Shown here: positions 1-8,892 of the stretch, one piece after another | Layout: each line of letters begins with the position of its first letter | Position numbering within the stretch: position 1 is the first letter of the stretch | Origin: Verrucomicrobiota bacterium | GTDB taxonomy: Bacteria > Verrucomicrobiota > Verrucomicrobiia > CAIQCK01 | Assembly: GCA_016222825.1 (NCBI GenBank) | Contig: JACRQF010000019.1 | Span: forward strand, 62,001-126,000 | Length of the DNA stretch: 64,000 nucleotides | Direction of reading: 5' to 3' | Program-made: the position numbers and the translations under genes | The notes under the pieces: generated by a model | The model's database searches: none | Told to the model about the DNA's origin: nothing | What the model saw: the letters and a program-made list of their open reading frames with translations, nothing else

Positions 1-1
1 G

Positions 2-1087
2 GCGCGGCGCATTGACCGGCAGCTCCGCGGCCGTTGCGCGCGCCAGGGCGATCCCGGCAGCAGCCGCTTCTACGTGTCGCTCGAAGACGACCTGATGCGT
101 CTCTTCGGCAGCGGCCGCATCGCCAACATCATGGAGAAGGTCGGCATGAAGGAAGGCGAGCCGCTCGAGTCGCGCCTCCTGAACCGCTCCATCGAGACGG
201 CGCAGAAGCGCGTCGAGCAGCACAACTACTCCATCCGCAAGCGCACGCTCGAATACGACGACGTGATGAACAAGCAGCGCGAGGTCATCTACGGTTTCCG
301 CAACGAGGTGTTGCGCACCGAGAACCCGCGCACGATGATCTTCGAGGTCATCGAGGAAGTCATCGCCGACCGCGCCGAGAGCCATCTGCCCGCCGACAAA
401 TCATTCGACGAGTGGGACGTGACCGGCCTCATCAACTGGGCCAATCTCACCTTCCCGCTCGGCCTGCGCCGGCAGCAGGTGGACCCGGTGTTGCAGCAGA
501 CGAGCGGCAACAAGGACGAGAGCAGCGCCGCCGAGCGCATGGCGGCGTTCCTGATGGAGCGCGTGAAGAGCGCCTACGCCGCGAAGGAAGCGAACGAAGA
601 CCCCGTCGGCCTCAAGACGCTGGAACGCTACGTCGTCCTGAACGCGATTGACCGCCTCTGGCAGGAACACCTCTACAACATGGACGCCCTGCGCACCGGC
701 ATCGGCCTGCGCGCCTACGGCCAGCGCGACCCGCTGGTGGAATACAAGGGCGAGGCGTTCAAGTTGTTCGAGGAAATGCAGATCCAGGTCAAGACGGAGA
801 TCGCCAGCAACACCTTCCGCTCCTCGACCACGCTTGCGGCGTTCGAGAAATTCCTCGCCGCACTGCCAAAGCAACTGCTGCACGCCCAGTCTGCCGCTTT
901 CGGCGGAGCCGCCGCACCGTCCGCGCCGTCGCAGGGCCGTCCCGCGCAAGCCGTGCGCACCGACGCCGTCGAGGAAGCCATCGCCAACGTCGCCCGTCCC
1001 GTGCGCCGCGATGTGCGCAAGGTCGGCCCCAACGAGCCGTGCCCCTGCGGCAGCGGCAAGAAATTCAAGAAGTGCTGCGGGAAGTGA
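2..1087 (+). CDS. secA: Protein translocase subunit SecA, C-terminal part (5' end outside window)
   Basis: This is the last 361 codons of SecA, the ATPase motor that drives unfolded preproteins through SecYEG at the inner membrane. The frame is already open at the first bases of the window (reading ARRIDRQLRGRCARQGDPGS), so the start lies upstream. The part seen covers the end of the second nucleotide-binding fold (RQGDPGSSRFYVSLEDDLMRLF), the helical scaffold/wing (NYSIRKRTLEYDDVMNKQRE) and the long C-terminal helices (DRLWQEHLYNMDALRTGIGL). A Pro/Ala-rich linker follows, and then a SEC-C zinc motif, CPCGSGKKFKKCCG, at the extreme C-terminus. In SecA that motif binds zinc and contacts SecB and phospholipids. 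It is followed 45 bp later by lnt on the same strand. Identity is certain; nothing looks broken. Confidence 0.97.
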   Translation, partial: ARRIDRQLRGRCARQGDPGSSRFYVSLEDDLMRLFGSGRIANIMEKVGMKEGEPLESRLLNRSIETAQKRVEQHNYSIRKRTLEYDDVMNKQREVIYGFRNEVLRTENPRTMIFEVIEEVIADRAESHLPADKSFDEWDVTGLINWANLTFPLGLRRQQVDPVLQQTSGNKDESSAAERMAAFLMERVKSAYAAKEANEDPVGLKTLERYVVLNAIDRLWQEHLYNMDALRTGIGLRAYGQRDPLVEYKGEAFKLFEEMQIQVKTEIASNTFRSSTTLAAFEKFLAALPKQLLHAQSAAFGGAAAPSAPSQGRPAQAVRTDAVEEAIANVARPVRRDVRKVGPNEPCPCGSGKKFKKCCGK

Positions 1088-1132
1088 CGGATTGAACCGC
1101 AGCCGCTGACGCAAGGAAGCGGAAACCACGCC

Positions 1133-2809
1133 GTGCTGAAACTGCTGTTTAATGCCATCGCCTGCCCTGACCTCGCGCTGCCGCGGTTTCTCGCGGTCCT
1201 CACCGGCGCGTTGCTGGTGATCGCGTTCCCGAAGTTCGACCTCGGCTTCCTCACGTGGTTCGCGCTCATCCCGCTCTTCTACGCGGCGCGCGGACGCTCG
1301 GTGCGCGAAGGCTTCTGGATCGGCTGGCTCGCGGGCTTCGTGTTCTTCTTCTTCGTCTTCAACTGGATCCGGCACGTCACCTCCGCCGGCTGGCCGGCGC
1401 TGGAAGAAATCCTGGCCGTGCTGACGTGGGTGTGGGGTCAGGCGGTGGTCGCTTTGCTGGCCGGCTATCTCGCAATCTACTTCGGCGCGTGGGGCGCGGC
1501 GGTCGCGGCGGCAACGCGACGATTCGGCTCCGGCAGCATCGGCGCAAACCTCGCAATCATGTTCCTGCTCTCGGCGACGTGGGTGGCGCAGGAATGGCTG
1601 CGCGGCTGGGTCATCACCGGTTTCCCTTGGAACAAACTCGGCGACAGCCAGCACGCGAACTCCGGCGCGGCGCTCGGCCTCGCGCAGATCGCGGACATCA
1701 CCGGCGTCTATGGCATCTCGTTCATCCTCTGCCTCTTCAACCTCGGCATCGTGCTCACGGTCGAAAAATTTCGCCGCGACCGCGGCTTCGGCCGGCGTCC
1801 GCATATCGAGCTGTTCGTCGCGATAGGACTGGCGCTGCTGGCTTGGCAATACGGCATGCGCGCCGTGATGCGGCATCAGCCCGGAGGCGAACCGCTCACA
1901 GTCACGCTCATCCAGCCGAACATTCCGCAGGAGGTGAAGGAAGACAAGGCGCTCGCCGACTTCTCGCGCAAACAACTCCGCGACTTGACAGAAACTGCGA
2001 TTTCCGTGTCGAAGCCGCAACTCATCCTCTGGCCGGAGACGGCGACGCCGGAGTATTTTCGCTGGGACAAGGAATCTTTCCAGACAATCAGCAACGTCGT
2101 GAAACGCACCGGCGCTTATCTGCTGACCGGCTCGATGGATCTCGACGGCTGGGAGAACCCAAAGACGGCGCGCTCTTACAACGCCGCCTTCCTCGTCCAG
2201 CCCAACCTCCGCCATCAGAAACCCTATTGGAAAATGCACCTCGTGCCATTCGGCGAATACGTGCCGCTGGAGCGATGGCTGCCGTTCATGAAATACCTGA
2301 CGCCAATCCCCGGCAGCTTCGATCACGGCACGGAATACACGTTGCAGCGCCTCGACTCGCCGCCGGTGAGCATCGCGCCGCTGATCTGCTTCGAGGACAC
2401 GTTCCCCTATCTCGCACGGAACTTCGTCCGGTGCGGCGCGACGTTGCTCGTGAACGTCACCAACGACGGCTGGTTCAAGGAATCCGCCGGCGCCTACCAG
2501 CACGCCGCCTGCTCCGTCTTCCGCGCCATCGAGACGCGCACGTTGATGATCCGCTGCGCCAATAACGGCCTCAGCGGCTATGTGGACACGCTCGGCCGCA
2601 TCGTGGACTACATCCACGGCGGACCGAAAGATGACATCTTCATCACCGGCTGGAAGACGCTCACGATACCGGTGATGCCCGCCGGCGCGGCGCGGCCGTT
2701 GACTTTTTACGTGCGCTATGGTGACGTGTTCGCCTTCGCCTGCATCAGTTTGACGCTGCTGTGGGCCATAGGTGAAGTTTTTACAAGTTATGCTCGAAGA
2801 CATCGTTAA
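1133..2809 (+). CDS. lnt: Apolipoprotein N-acyltransferase
   Basis: A 558-residue inner-membrane enzyme that N-acylates the lipid-modified cysteine of apolipoproteins, the last step of lipoprotein maturation. The N-terminal 240 residues are a run of hydrophobic segments, followed by a periplasmic nitrilase-fold domain. The catalytic Glu-Lys-Cys residues of the family are visible: E302 in [12 protein letters not shown]367 in [12 protein letters not shown] and C419 in LICFEDTFP. One more membrane segment closes the protein. The start is a GTG preceded by AAGGAAG. The last 20 bp overlap the beginning of prfB, which suggests co-transcription. Length and motif order are normal for the family. Confidence 0.95.
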   Translation: MLKLLFNAIACPDLALPRFLAVLTGALLVIAFPKFDLGFLTWFALIPLFYAARGRSVREGFWIGWLAGFVFFFFVFNWIRHVTSAGWPALEEILAVLTWVWGQAVVALLAGYLAIYFGAWGAAVAAATRRFGSGSIGANLAIMFLLSATWVAQEWLRGWVITGFPWNKLGDSQHANSGAALGLAQIADITGVYGISFILCLFNLGIVLTVEKFRRDRGFGRRPHIELFVAIGLALLAWQYGMRAVMRHQPGGEPLTVTLIQPNIPQEVKEDKALADFSRKQLRDLTETAISVSKPQLILWPETATPEYFRWDKESFQTISNVVKRTGAYLLTGSMDLDGWENPKTARSYNAAFLVQPNLRHQKPYWKMHLVPFGEYVPLERWLPFMKYLTPIPGSFDHGTEYTLQRLDSPPVSIAPLICFEDTFPYLARNFVRCGATLLVNVTNDGWFKESAGAYQHAACSVFRAIETRTLMIRCANNGLSGYVDTLGRIVDYIHGGPKDDIFITGWKTLTIPVMPAGAARPLTFYVRYGDVFAFACISLTLLWAIGEVFTSYARRHR

Positions 2810-3933
2810 TCGCATCAAGGCCCAAGAGGAGCGCCTCGCTCATCTTCGGAGGTTTCTTTGACCTCGACACCTGCCAGAAACGCCTGACCGAGCTGGAAAC
2901 CCAGATGGCCGCCCCGGCCTTCTGGAACAACAAAGACAAGGCCCGCGAAGTTCACAACGAAGCCTCCTCCCTGCGCCGCCGCATCGAGTTGCTTTCAGAC
3001 GCGGTCAAGAAACTGGAAAGCGCCCAGTTGATGGCGGAACTGATCGCCGCCGAAACCGACGAGGCGCAGCGAAACCAAGCCCTCAAGGACCTCGACAAGG
3101 AGGCCGCCATCCTCCAATCCGACCTCGACGCGCTGGAGTTGCAGGCGTTGCTCGGCCAGCCGCACGACCGCAACAACGCCATCATTTCCATCCATGCCGG
3201 CGCCGGCGGCACGGAGAGCTGCGACTGGGCCAATATGCTGTTGCGAATGTATCAGCGTTACGCCGAGGCACGCGGTTTCAAGAGCGAGTTGCTCGACATT
3301 CTCCAAGGCGAGACTGCCGGCATCAAGAGTGCCACGCTCCTCGTCACCGGCGATTACGCCTACGGCTACACGAAATGCGAGCGTGGCGTCCATCGCCTCG
3401 TCCGCATCTCGCCGTTCGACTCCAACGCCCGCCGCCACACCAGTTTCGCCAGCGTGGACGTCATCGCCGAAATCGAGGACACCGACGTCGAGATCGAGAT
3501 CAACCCCTCCGACATCAAACTCGACACCTACCGCTCCGGCGGCAAGGGCGGCCAGAACGTCAACAAAGTCGAGACCGCCGTCCGCATCACCCACATGCCG
3601 TCCGGCATCATCGTCGAGTGCCAGGCCCAACGCAGCCAGCACCAGAATCGCGAGACGGCGATGAAGGTGTTACGCTCGCGCCTCTACGAAAAGATGATGG
3701 ACGAGAAGCGCGCCGCGATGGAGAAGTTCTACGGCGAGAAGGGCGACATCGCTTTGGGCCATCAAATCCGCTCCTACGTCTTCCAGCCCTATCGGATGAT
3801 CAAAGACCTCCGCACCGGCTGCGAAACCAGCGACATCCAAGGCGTCATGGACGGCAACCTCGACCCGTTCGTCACCGCGTGGCTCAAAGCCGGCTGTCCG
3901 ACAAAACGGATGCAGGCGAAGGATTTGGAGTAA
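2790..3933 (+). CDS. prfB: Peptide chain release factor 2 (with programmed +1 frameshift)
   Basis: RF2 ends translation at UGA and UAA. The zero-frame part begins at ATG 2790 ([20 protein letters not shown]) and stops at an in-frame TGA at 2859-2861. Reading continues in the +1 frame from GAC 2860, giving about 380 residues in total. The peptidyl-tRNA hydrolysis loop is intact ([20 protein letters not shown] contains GGQ). The gene starts inside the 3' end of lnt. The last 37 codons (3823-3933) have a near-identical second copy at 4468-4578, discussed separately. The coding sequence ends in TAA and looks functional. Confidence 0.96.
2847..2862 (+). other. Programmed +1 ribosomal frameshift site of prfB
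   Basis: The sequence reads CGGAGG, then TTT, then CTT TGA C. An internal Shine-Dalgarno-like AGG ends 3 nt before the slippery CTT codon, followed by an in-frame TGA and a C. This is the standard RF2 autoregulatory arrangement: when RF2 is scarce the ribosome slips from CTT to TTT and bypasses the stop. The spacing matches the E. coli site. Downstream sense codons resume at GAC 2860 in the +1 frame. Confidence 0.93.
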
Positions 3934-3946
3934 CCGAGGCGAAGCC

Positions 3947-4183
3947 ATGCCTATCATTTTTGAAAAGGACGGCTACAAGTTCTTCTTCTACAGCAACGAG
4001 CACCAGCCCATCCACGTCCACGTGCGATACGGCGGTGGCGAGGCCGTGTTCAATGTTGAAGCCGAGGTTGAGCTTCGTGAATCGCAAGGTCTCAAGATCA
4101 AGGAATTGTCCCGGGCGCAGGAGCTTGCGGAAGAGAACCGACAACGTATAATCGAGAAGTGGCATGAACACCTTGACCGATAA
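3947..4183 (+). CDS. DUF4160 family small protein
   Basis: A 78-residue protein beginning MPIIFEKDGYKFFFYSNEHQ. The N-terminal signature (I-F-x-x-D-G-Y-x-F-F-F-Y-S-N-E-H, then P-x-H-V-H-V) is that of the DUF4160 family. A charged C-terminal helix (RAQELAEENRQRIIEKWHEH) follows. It overlaps the next gene (DUF2442) by 20 bp. Genes of these two families are commonly found as adjacent pairs and are often suspected to be toxin-antitoxin-like, but no biochemical role is established. The start codon lacks a strong ribosome binding site. The pair lies between the two copies of the prfB 3' end, so it probably arrived as a unit. Confidence 0.85.
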   Translation: MPIIFEKDGYKFFFYSNEHQPIHVHVRYGGGEAVFNVEAEVELRESQGLKIKELSRAQELAEENRQRIIEKWHEHLDR

Positions 4184-4418
4184 AGCGCGCGCGGCCTCCT
4201 ATCGCGAAGGCTGCATCGTCGTCACGATGGAAAGCGGAGATGAACTTCGCTTTTCTGTCGCAGACAATCCCCGGCTCGCTGGCGGCAACGCCCAACAACT
4301 CAACCACATCGAAATCTCCCCCTTTGGGCTGCACTGGCCTGACTTGGATGAAGACCTTTCCTTCTGCGGCTTGCTGCAAGGCGATCATGGCCAACATCAG
4401 AAACACCCGACGAGGTGA
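4164..4418 (+). CDS. DUF2442 family small protein
   Basis: An 84-residue protein starting MNTLTDKARAASYREGCIVV. The central part (VTMESGDELRFSVADNPRLA, then a short stretch ending in HIEISPFGLHWPDLDEDLSF) is typical of DUF2442: a Leu-x-F strand, a conserved P-R-L, and the I-x-x-x-G-x-x-W-P-x-L-D-E-D-L signature. It overlaps the DUF4160 gene by 20 bp in another frame, the usual arrangement of this pair. Function is unknown; a regulatory or antitoxin-like role is only inferred from the pairing. The C-terminal tail (GDHGQHQKHPTR) is slightly longer than the conserved domain. Confidence 0.82.
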   Translation: MNTLTDKARAASYREGCIVVTMESGDELRFSVADNPRLAGGNAQQLNHIEISPFGLHWPDLDEDLSFCGLLQGDHGQHQKHPTR

Positions 4419-4467
4419 TTTGGCAGGCGCACGACAGCGGCCTGTGAAAACACCTCACACTGTCCGG

Positions 4468-4578
4468 GAAACCAGCGACATCCAAAGCGTTATGGACGGC
4501 AACCTCGACCCGTTCGTCACCCCGTGGCTGAAGGCGGGATGTCCGACAAAGCGGATGCAGGCAAAGGATTTGGAGTAG
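4468..4578 (+). pseudogene. Second copy of the prfB 3' end (fragment)
   Basis: These 111 bp repeat the last 37 codons of prfB (3823-3933), including a stop codon. By hand alignment there are 10 differences: seven silent codon changes, two amino-acid changes (Gly to Ser, Ala to Pro) and TAA to TAG. Similarity stops abruptly on both sides. The fragment has no start or ribosome binding site of its own. The excess of silent changes says both copies evolved under coding constraint, so the difference is not simple decay since a local duplication. The layout resembles insertion of a cassette at the 3' end of a gene that carries its own version of that end. Confidence 0.85.
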
Positions 4579-4601
4579 CCCCTCGTTGTTCTGAACTGAC
4601 A

Positions 4602-5339
4602 ATGAAATTAAAAGTGGATTTCTTCAGAATGGGGATAATGAGTTCATTTCATGGACTGGGTGAGTTTCTCCAAACTGTTGAGGCACAACTGGAGGAAGCA
4701 AAGCACCTAGAACTAGGCCGATTGCGTGCTGAATATCAAACGGTCGAAGTCAACAATCACGAGGACGAAATGTCCCTAGTAGGCGAGATGCACGCCGAAC
4801 TGCAGATCGTTGAACGGCAATTTGAAGAGACGTTCACCTTTACGCTACGCTATTCATTCGTCGTCTCCTTATTCGGCTTGGTAGAGACCCAGTTGAGAGC
4901 CGTATGCGATAAGATTAGTGAGCAAAAATATCTCAATTTGCATTTAGGCGATCTGAGTGGAAGAAACTTATTGGATCGGACAAATAAGTTTCTGGAGAAA
5001 GTCGCGGGTCTGCGCGGTATTCCAGCCGAGAAATGTGAGGTAATAATTGACCTTCAGAAGGTTCGAGACTGTATTGTTCACTCCAACGGAAGGGTAGCTT
5101 TGTCCCGTGACAAACAACACATACGTCACCTTTGCACAAGAAGAACAGGCCTCAGCCTTGTAGAGGCTGACTTAGGGCTGCATGCATACGCCGGAATTGG
5201 TGGTTCGGGAGCTGAGGAGTTGCTAATCATCGAGCGTTCGTTCTGTTATGAACAACTCAAGGCAATCCAAACAATTTTCGCCGACCTTTTCGAACAAGCT
5301 GGTTGCTTCGGACCAGATCACGTGGATGTAACACCCTGA
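4602..5339 (+). CDS. Hypothetical protein with HEPN-like R-x4-H motif
   Basis: A 245-residue mostly helical protein with no family I can name. A segment near residue 155 reads LQKVRDCIVHSNGRV, which contains R-x4-H, the pattern of HEPN-superfamily RNases and their inactive relatives. The preceding helices (FTLRYSFVVSLFGLVETQLR) are compatible with a HEPN bundle. Codon usage is much AT-richer than the neighbours, with many AT-ending codons, suggesting recent acquisition. The start at 4602 (MKLKVDFFRM) is chosen because upstream codons lie in the prfB fragment in another frame; ATG 4629 or 4638 are alternatives and no good ribosome binding site decides. It lies directly after the prfB fragment and before trpC. 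Confidence 0.6.
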   Translation: MKLKVDFFRMGIMSSFHGLGEFLQTVEAQLEEAKHLELGRLRAEYQTVEVNNHEDEMSLVGEMHAELQIVERQFEETFTFTLRYSFVVSLFGLVETQLRAVCDKISEQKYLNLHLGDLSGRNLLDRTNKFLEKVAGLRGIPAEKCEVIIDLQKVRDCIVHSNGRVALSRDKQHIRHLCTRRTGLSLVEADLGLHAYAGIGGSGAEELLIIERSFCYEQLKAIQTIFADLFEQAGCFGPDHVDVTP

Positions 5340-5358
5340 AGACCAAGCCGTTCACAAA

Positions 5359-6138
5359 ATGACCATCCTCGACACCATCATCGCCCGGAAACGCGTCGAA
5401 GTCGCTGCGTTGCAACCGCGAGCGACAGAGCTGAAGCGGCTTGCGACGGAGCGGAACGAGCGGCGCGACTTTGCGGCGGCGCTGCGGCGGGCGGATGGGC
5501 GTGTGGCGCTCATTGCCGAGGTGAAGAAGGCGTCGCCGTCGGCGGGCGTCATCCGGCCGGACTTCGATCCGGTAGCCATCGCCCGCGACTACGAGCGCGG
5601 CAGCGCGTCCTGCCTGAGCGTGCTCACGGACGAGAAGTTCTTCCAAGGCCATCTCGATTACCTGCGCCACATCCGCGAGGCGGTGAAGCTGCCGTTGCTG
5701 CGGAAGGATTTCATCGTGGATGATCTGCAAATCCACGAGGCAGTGGCGGCAGGCGCGGATTGCGTGCTGCTGATCGTGGCGTGTCTGGAGCAGGAGGCAC
5801 TAATGAATCTGCTGCGCGCCGTGGCGGAATGCCGGCTCGACGCGCTGGTGGAGGTTCACGACGAGGCAGAGTTGGACCGCGCGCTGGAGGCCAACGCCCG
5901 CATCATCGGCGTGAACAACCGCAACCTGAAGACGTTCAAGGTGGACCTTGCAACGACCGAGCGATTGGCGAAGCGGATGCCGGCGGGCAAGACGTTGGTC
6001 GCCGAAAGCGGCATTCACACCCGCGCCGACGTGGAGCGTTTGGCCCGCTGCGGCGCCAACGCCATCCTCGTCGGCGAGTCGCTCATGCGGAGCGGCGACA
6101 TTCCGGCGAAAGTGAGAGAACTGATTGGCGAAGCGTGA
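5359..6138 (+). CDS. trpC: Indole-3-glycerol phosphate synthase
   Basis: A 259-residue (beta/alpha)8 enzyme converting 1-(2-carboxyphenylamino)-1-deoxyribulose 5-phosphate to indole-3-glycerol phosphate in tryptophan synthesis. Family motifs are clear: ALIAEVKKASPSAGVIRPDF (catalytic Lys in the first strand), LRKDFIVDDLQIHEA, DALVEVHDEAELDRA, IIGVNNRNLKTFKVDL and the phosphate-binding VAESGIHTRAD followed by ILVGESLM. It is the first gene of a trpC-trpF-trpB run. Its TGA stop codon is formed by the first unit of a heptamer repeat array that fills the gap to trpF. Confidence 0.96.
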   Translation: MTILDTIIARKRVEVAALQPRATELKRLATERNERRDFAAALRRADGRVALIAEVKKASPSAGVIRPDFDPVAIARDYERGSASCLSVLTDEKFFQGHLDYLRHIREAVKLPLLRKDFIVDDLQIHEAVAAGADCVLLIVACLEQEALMNLLRAVAECRLDALVEVHDEAELDRALEANARIIGVNNRNLKTFKVDLATTERLAKRMPAGKTLVAESGIHTRADVERLARCGANAILVGESLMRSGDIPAKVRELIGEA

Positions 6139-6198
6139 TTCGTGACTCGTAATTCGTTATTCGAATCACGAATCACGAATCACCAATCACGAATTACG
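6136..6198. repeat. Inverted array of 7-bp repeats between trpC and trpF
   Basis: Nine consecutive heptamers. Four read like TGATTCG (TGATTCG, TGACTCG, TAATTCG, TTATTCG; 6136-6163) and five read in the complementary sense (AATCACG twice, AATCACC, AATCACG, AATTACG; 6164-6198). The halves are complementary, so the transcript can form a long imperfect hairpin. The first heptamer supplies the trpC stop codon TGA. The array fills most of the gap to the trpF start at 6211, leaving little room for a conventional ribosome binding site. Confidence 0.85.
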
Positions 6199-6210
6199 AA
6201 CCAAGCCCTC

Positions 6211-6840
6211 ATGCTCATCAAGATTTGCGGCATCACGAACGAAGACGACGCGCTGGCAACGGTGAACGCCGGTGCGAACGCGCTCGGCTTCGTGCTCTGG
6301 CCTCGCAGCAAACGGTTCGTCACGGTGGAGGCGGCGGCGCGCATCACGGAGCTGGTGCCGCCCCACGTCCAACGCGTTGCTGTGCTGGTGAATCCGTCGC
6401 GCGAAGAGGTGGAACGACTGCTCGCGGCGGGCGCTTTTGACACGCTGCAACTCCACGGCGAAGAGACACCGGAGTTTTGCGCGCAATGGAAAGATCGCGC
6501 GAAGGTCTGGAAAGGGTTCCGCGTCGGGGACGCCGCGAGTCTGGCGCCGCTGGCTGGCTACTCGGTCGTTGACGCTGTTTTGCTCGATAGCTACAGTCCG
6601 ACCTCTCATGGCGGCACGGGCAAGACGTTCGACTGGTCGCTCGTGCGCGAAGCGAAAAAGCTTGGCCGGCCGGTGATCCTGTCGGGCGGTCTGACGCCGG
6701 CGAACGTCCGCGAGGCCGTCGCCGCCGCGAGGCCTGACGGCGTGGATGTGAGCAGCGGCGTTGAGCTTTCGCCGGGAAAGAAGGATCACGAGCGTATCCG
6801 CGAGTTTATTTGTAATGCAAAAACTGAAATCACAACCTGA
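6211..6840 (+). CDS. trpF: Phosphoribosylanthranilate isomerase
   Basis: A 209-residue TIM barrel catalysing the Amadori rearrangement of N-(5-phosphoribosyl)anthranilate. The start ATG 6211 gives the classical N-terminus [20 protein letters not shown], with the catalytic Cys in KICG. Other motifs are [25 protein letters not shown], the catalytic Asp in [10 protein letters not shown] followed by [11 protein letters not shown], and [11 protein letters not shown] then GVDVSSGVE. An in-frame extension upstream would be encoded by the heptamer repeat and is unlikely to be real. The 3' end overlaps trpB by 26 bp. Confidence 0.95.
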   Translation: MLIKICGITNEDDALATVNAGANALGFVLWPRSKRFVTVEAAARITELVPPHVQRVAVLVNPSREEVERLLAAGAFDTLQLHGEETPEFCAQWKDRAKVWKGFRVGDAASLAPLAGYSVVDAVLLDSYSPTSHGGTGKTFDWSLVREAKKLGRPVILSGGLTPANVREAVAAARPDGVDVSSGVELSPGKKDHERIREFICNAKTEITT

Positions 6841-8011
6841 CAAACAGGGGCACTTCGGTCCCTACGGCGGCATGTTCGTGCCGGAGACGCTGATGTCGGC
6901 GCTGCAGGAGCTGACAGCCGAATACGACCGTGCGCGGCGCGACGTGAAGTTCCGGCGCGAACTGGACTATTATCTGCGCGAATACGCCGGCCGCCCGACG
7001 CGGCTTTATTTCGCCGAGCGCCTGACGCGCGAACTGGGCGGCGCGAAGATTTACCTCAAACGCGAGGATATGCTTCACACCGGCGCGCACAAGATCAACA
7101 ACTGCCTCGGCCAGGTGTTGCTCGCGCGGCGGCTCGGCAAGCGGCGGATCATCGCAGAGACCGGCGCGGGCCAGCACGGAGTGGCGACGGCGACGGTGGC
7201 GGCGATGTTCGGCTTGGAGTGCGTCATCTACATGGGTGAAGTGGACATGGCCCGCCAGGCGCTGAACGTCTATCGTATGAGGCTGCTCGGCTCGAAGGTC
7301 GTCGGCGTCAGTGCCGGCCAGCGCACGCTCAAGGAAGCCATCAGCGAAGCGATGCGCGACTGGACGACGAATGTCCGCTCGACGCATTACATCCTCGGCA
7401 GCGCGCTTGGCAGCCATCCGTATCCGATGATGGTCCGCGACTTCCAAAGCTGCATCGGCCGGGAAGCGCGCAAACAGATTCTGGCGCGAGAGAAACGTCT
7501 GCCGGACGCAATCGTCGCGTGCGTCGGCGGCGGCTCGAACGCCATCGGCATGTTCCATCCGTTCCTTGGCGACAAGAAAGTGCGGCTCATCGGCGTCGAA
7601 GCCGGCGGGCGCGCCATCCGGCCGGGAGATCACGCGGCACGGTTTGCCGGCGGCTCGCTTGGCGTGCTGCAAGGGACGCGGACTTACGTGCTGCAAAACG
7701 CCGACGGTCAGATCGAATTAACGCACTCGGTCAGCGCGGGTCTTGACTACGCGGCGGTCGGACCGGAGCACGCTTGGCTGCGCGACCAGAAGCGCATCGA
7801 ATACACCTACGCCACCGACGACGAGGCATTGCGGGCGTTCCGTTTTCTCGCCGAAAAGGAAGGCATCATCCCGGCACTGGAGAGCGCGCACGCCGTCGCA
7901 CACGTCGTGAAGCTCGCACCGAAGATGACCAAGCGCCAGGTCGTCATCGTCAACCTCTCCGGCCGCGGCGACAAGGACGTGCAACAGGTGGCGGAGATTG
8001 TGAAGCTATGA
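6815..8011 (+). CDS. trpB: Tryptophan synthase beta chain
   Basis: A 398-residue PLP enzyme joining indole and serine to make tryptophan. The start at ATG 6815 ([20 protein letters not shown]) fits the family: [19 protein letters not shown] is the expected N-terminus. PLP lysine K93 is in HTGAHKINN. The phosphate-binding [10 protein letters not shown] and the C-terminal SGRGDKDV are present. It overlaps trpF upstream and yicC downstream (ATGA). No trpA lies in the window, so the alpha chain must be encoded elsewhere. Confidence 0.97.
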   Translation: MQKLKSQPDKQGHFGPYGGMFVPETLMSALQELTAEYDRARRDVKFRRELDYYLREYAGRPTRLYFAERLTRELGGAKIYLKREDMLHTGAHKINNCLGQVLLARRLGKRRIIAETGAGQHGVATATVAAMFGLECVIYMGEVDMARQALNVYRMRLLGSKVVGVSAGQRTLKEAISEAMRDWTTNVRSTHYILGSALGSHPYPMMVRDFQSCIGREARKQILAREKRLPDAIVACVGGGSNAIGMFHPFLGDKKVRLIGVEAGGRAIRPGDHAARFAGGSLGVLQGTRTYVLQNADGQIELTHSVSAGLDYAAVGPEHAWLRDQKRIEYTYATDDEALRAFRFLAEKEGIIPALESAHAVAHVVKLAPKMTKRQVVIVNLSGRGDKDVQQVAEIVKL

Positions 8012-8886
8012 AAAGCATGACTGGCTATGGCCGTGGCGAGTGTTCGCGCCACGGCGTGAAGATCACGGTCGAGTTGAACTCCGTAAACCGCAAGCAGAGC
8101 GACATCACGATCAACCTGCCGCGCGAGTTAATCGAGCTGGAGCCGCGTATTCGCGACATCATCAACACCCGCATCGCCCGTGGCCGCCTCAACGTCGCCG
8201 TTGGCTATCATCCCAGCGCAGACAAGCCACGCGCGCAGGTGCGAGTGGACGTGGCGGTGGCGAAAGCTTATCTCGCGGCAACGAAGAAGCTGCACCGCGA
8301 ACTAGGCATTGACGGCTCGATCACGCTGGACGCAATCCTCCGCGCGCCGGGTGTGGTGAGCGTCGTCGAGGCGGAGACGGACGCTGGCTCGCTCGGCCCA
8401 CTGGTGGAAACGGCGTTGAACCGCGCGCTCGACCAGTTGGTGAAGATGCGCGAGCGCGAGGGCAAACACCTGGCGGCCGACCTGAACAAGCGGCTGACGA
8501 TTCTTCGTGACGGCGTCACGAAGGTCGGTGTTGAAGCGCCGAATGTGGCAAAGCGTTACCAGCAGCAACTTCACACCCGCATCAAGAACTCCGGCGTGGA
8601 ACTGCCACTGGACGACGAGCGACTACTCAAAGAGGTTGTCATCTTCGCCGACCGCGCCGACATCACCGAAGAACTGACGCGCCTTTCGAGCCATCTCGAC
8701 CAGTTCGCCGGCTGTCTTGCCTCCGGCGAGCCGGTGGGCCGCACATTGGATTTCCTCTCGCAGGAGATGGGCCGCGAGATCAACACCATCGGCTCCAAGG
8801 CCAACGATATAGCCATCACTCAGACGGTGGTGACGCTGAAAGCCGAGCTTGAAAAAATCCGCGAGCAGGTGCAGAACATCGAATAA
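8008..8886 (+). CDS. yicC: YicC family endoribonuclease-like protein
   Basis: A 292-residue protein of the YicC family. Members are stress-related endoribonucleases and are often found next to gmk, as here. The N-terminus [11 protein letters not shown] and the C-terminal acidic stretch ([17 protein letters not shown], then [20 protein letters not shown]) are the two conserved blocks. The start ATG overlaps the trpB stop (ATGA), indicating translational coupling. gmk begins 6 bp after its stop. The exact substrate in this lineage is unknown. Confidence 0.92.
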   Translation: MKSMTGYGRGECSRHGVKITVELNSVNRKQSDITINLPRELIELEPRIRDIINTRIARGRLNVAVGYHPSADKPRAQVRVDVAVAKAYLAATKKLHRELGIDGSITLDAILRAPGVVSVVEAETDAGSLGPLVETALNRALDQLVKMREREGKHLAADLNKRLTILRDGVTKVGVEAPNVAKRYQQQLHTRIKNSGVELPLDDERLLKEVVIFADRADITEELTRLSSHLDQFAGCLASGEPVGRTLDFLSQEMGREINTIGSKANDIAITQTVVTLKAELEKIREQVQNIE

Positions 8887-8892
8887 ACGCCC

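Noticed and set aside
401-2818. 805-codon open frame on the minus strand across secA and lnt
   Set aside because: It is the antisense shadow of two certain genes in GC-rich DNA; composition is low-complexity Arg/Ala/Glu and no motif is present.
4125-4152. TTGCGG, 16 nt, perfect TATAAT inside the DUF4160 gene, just before DUF2442
   Set aside because: The start codon at 4164 would leave a leader of only a few bases and the hexamers encode conserved residues; chance is likely.
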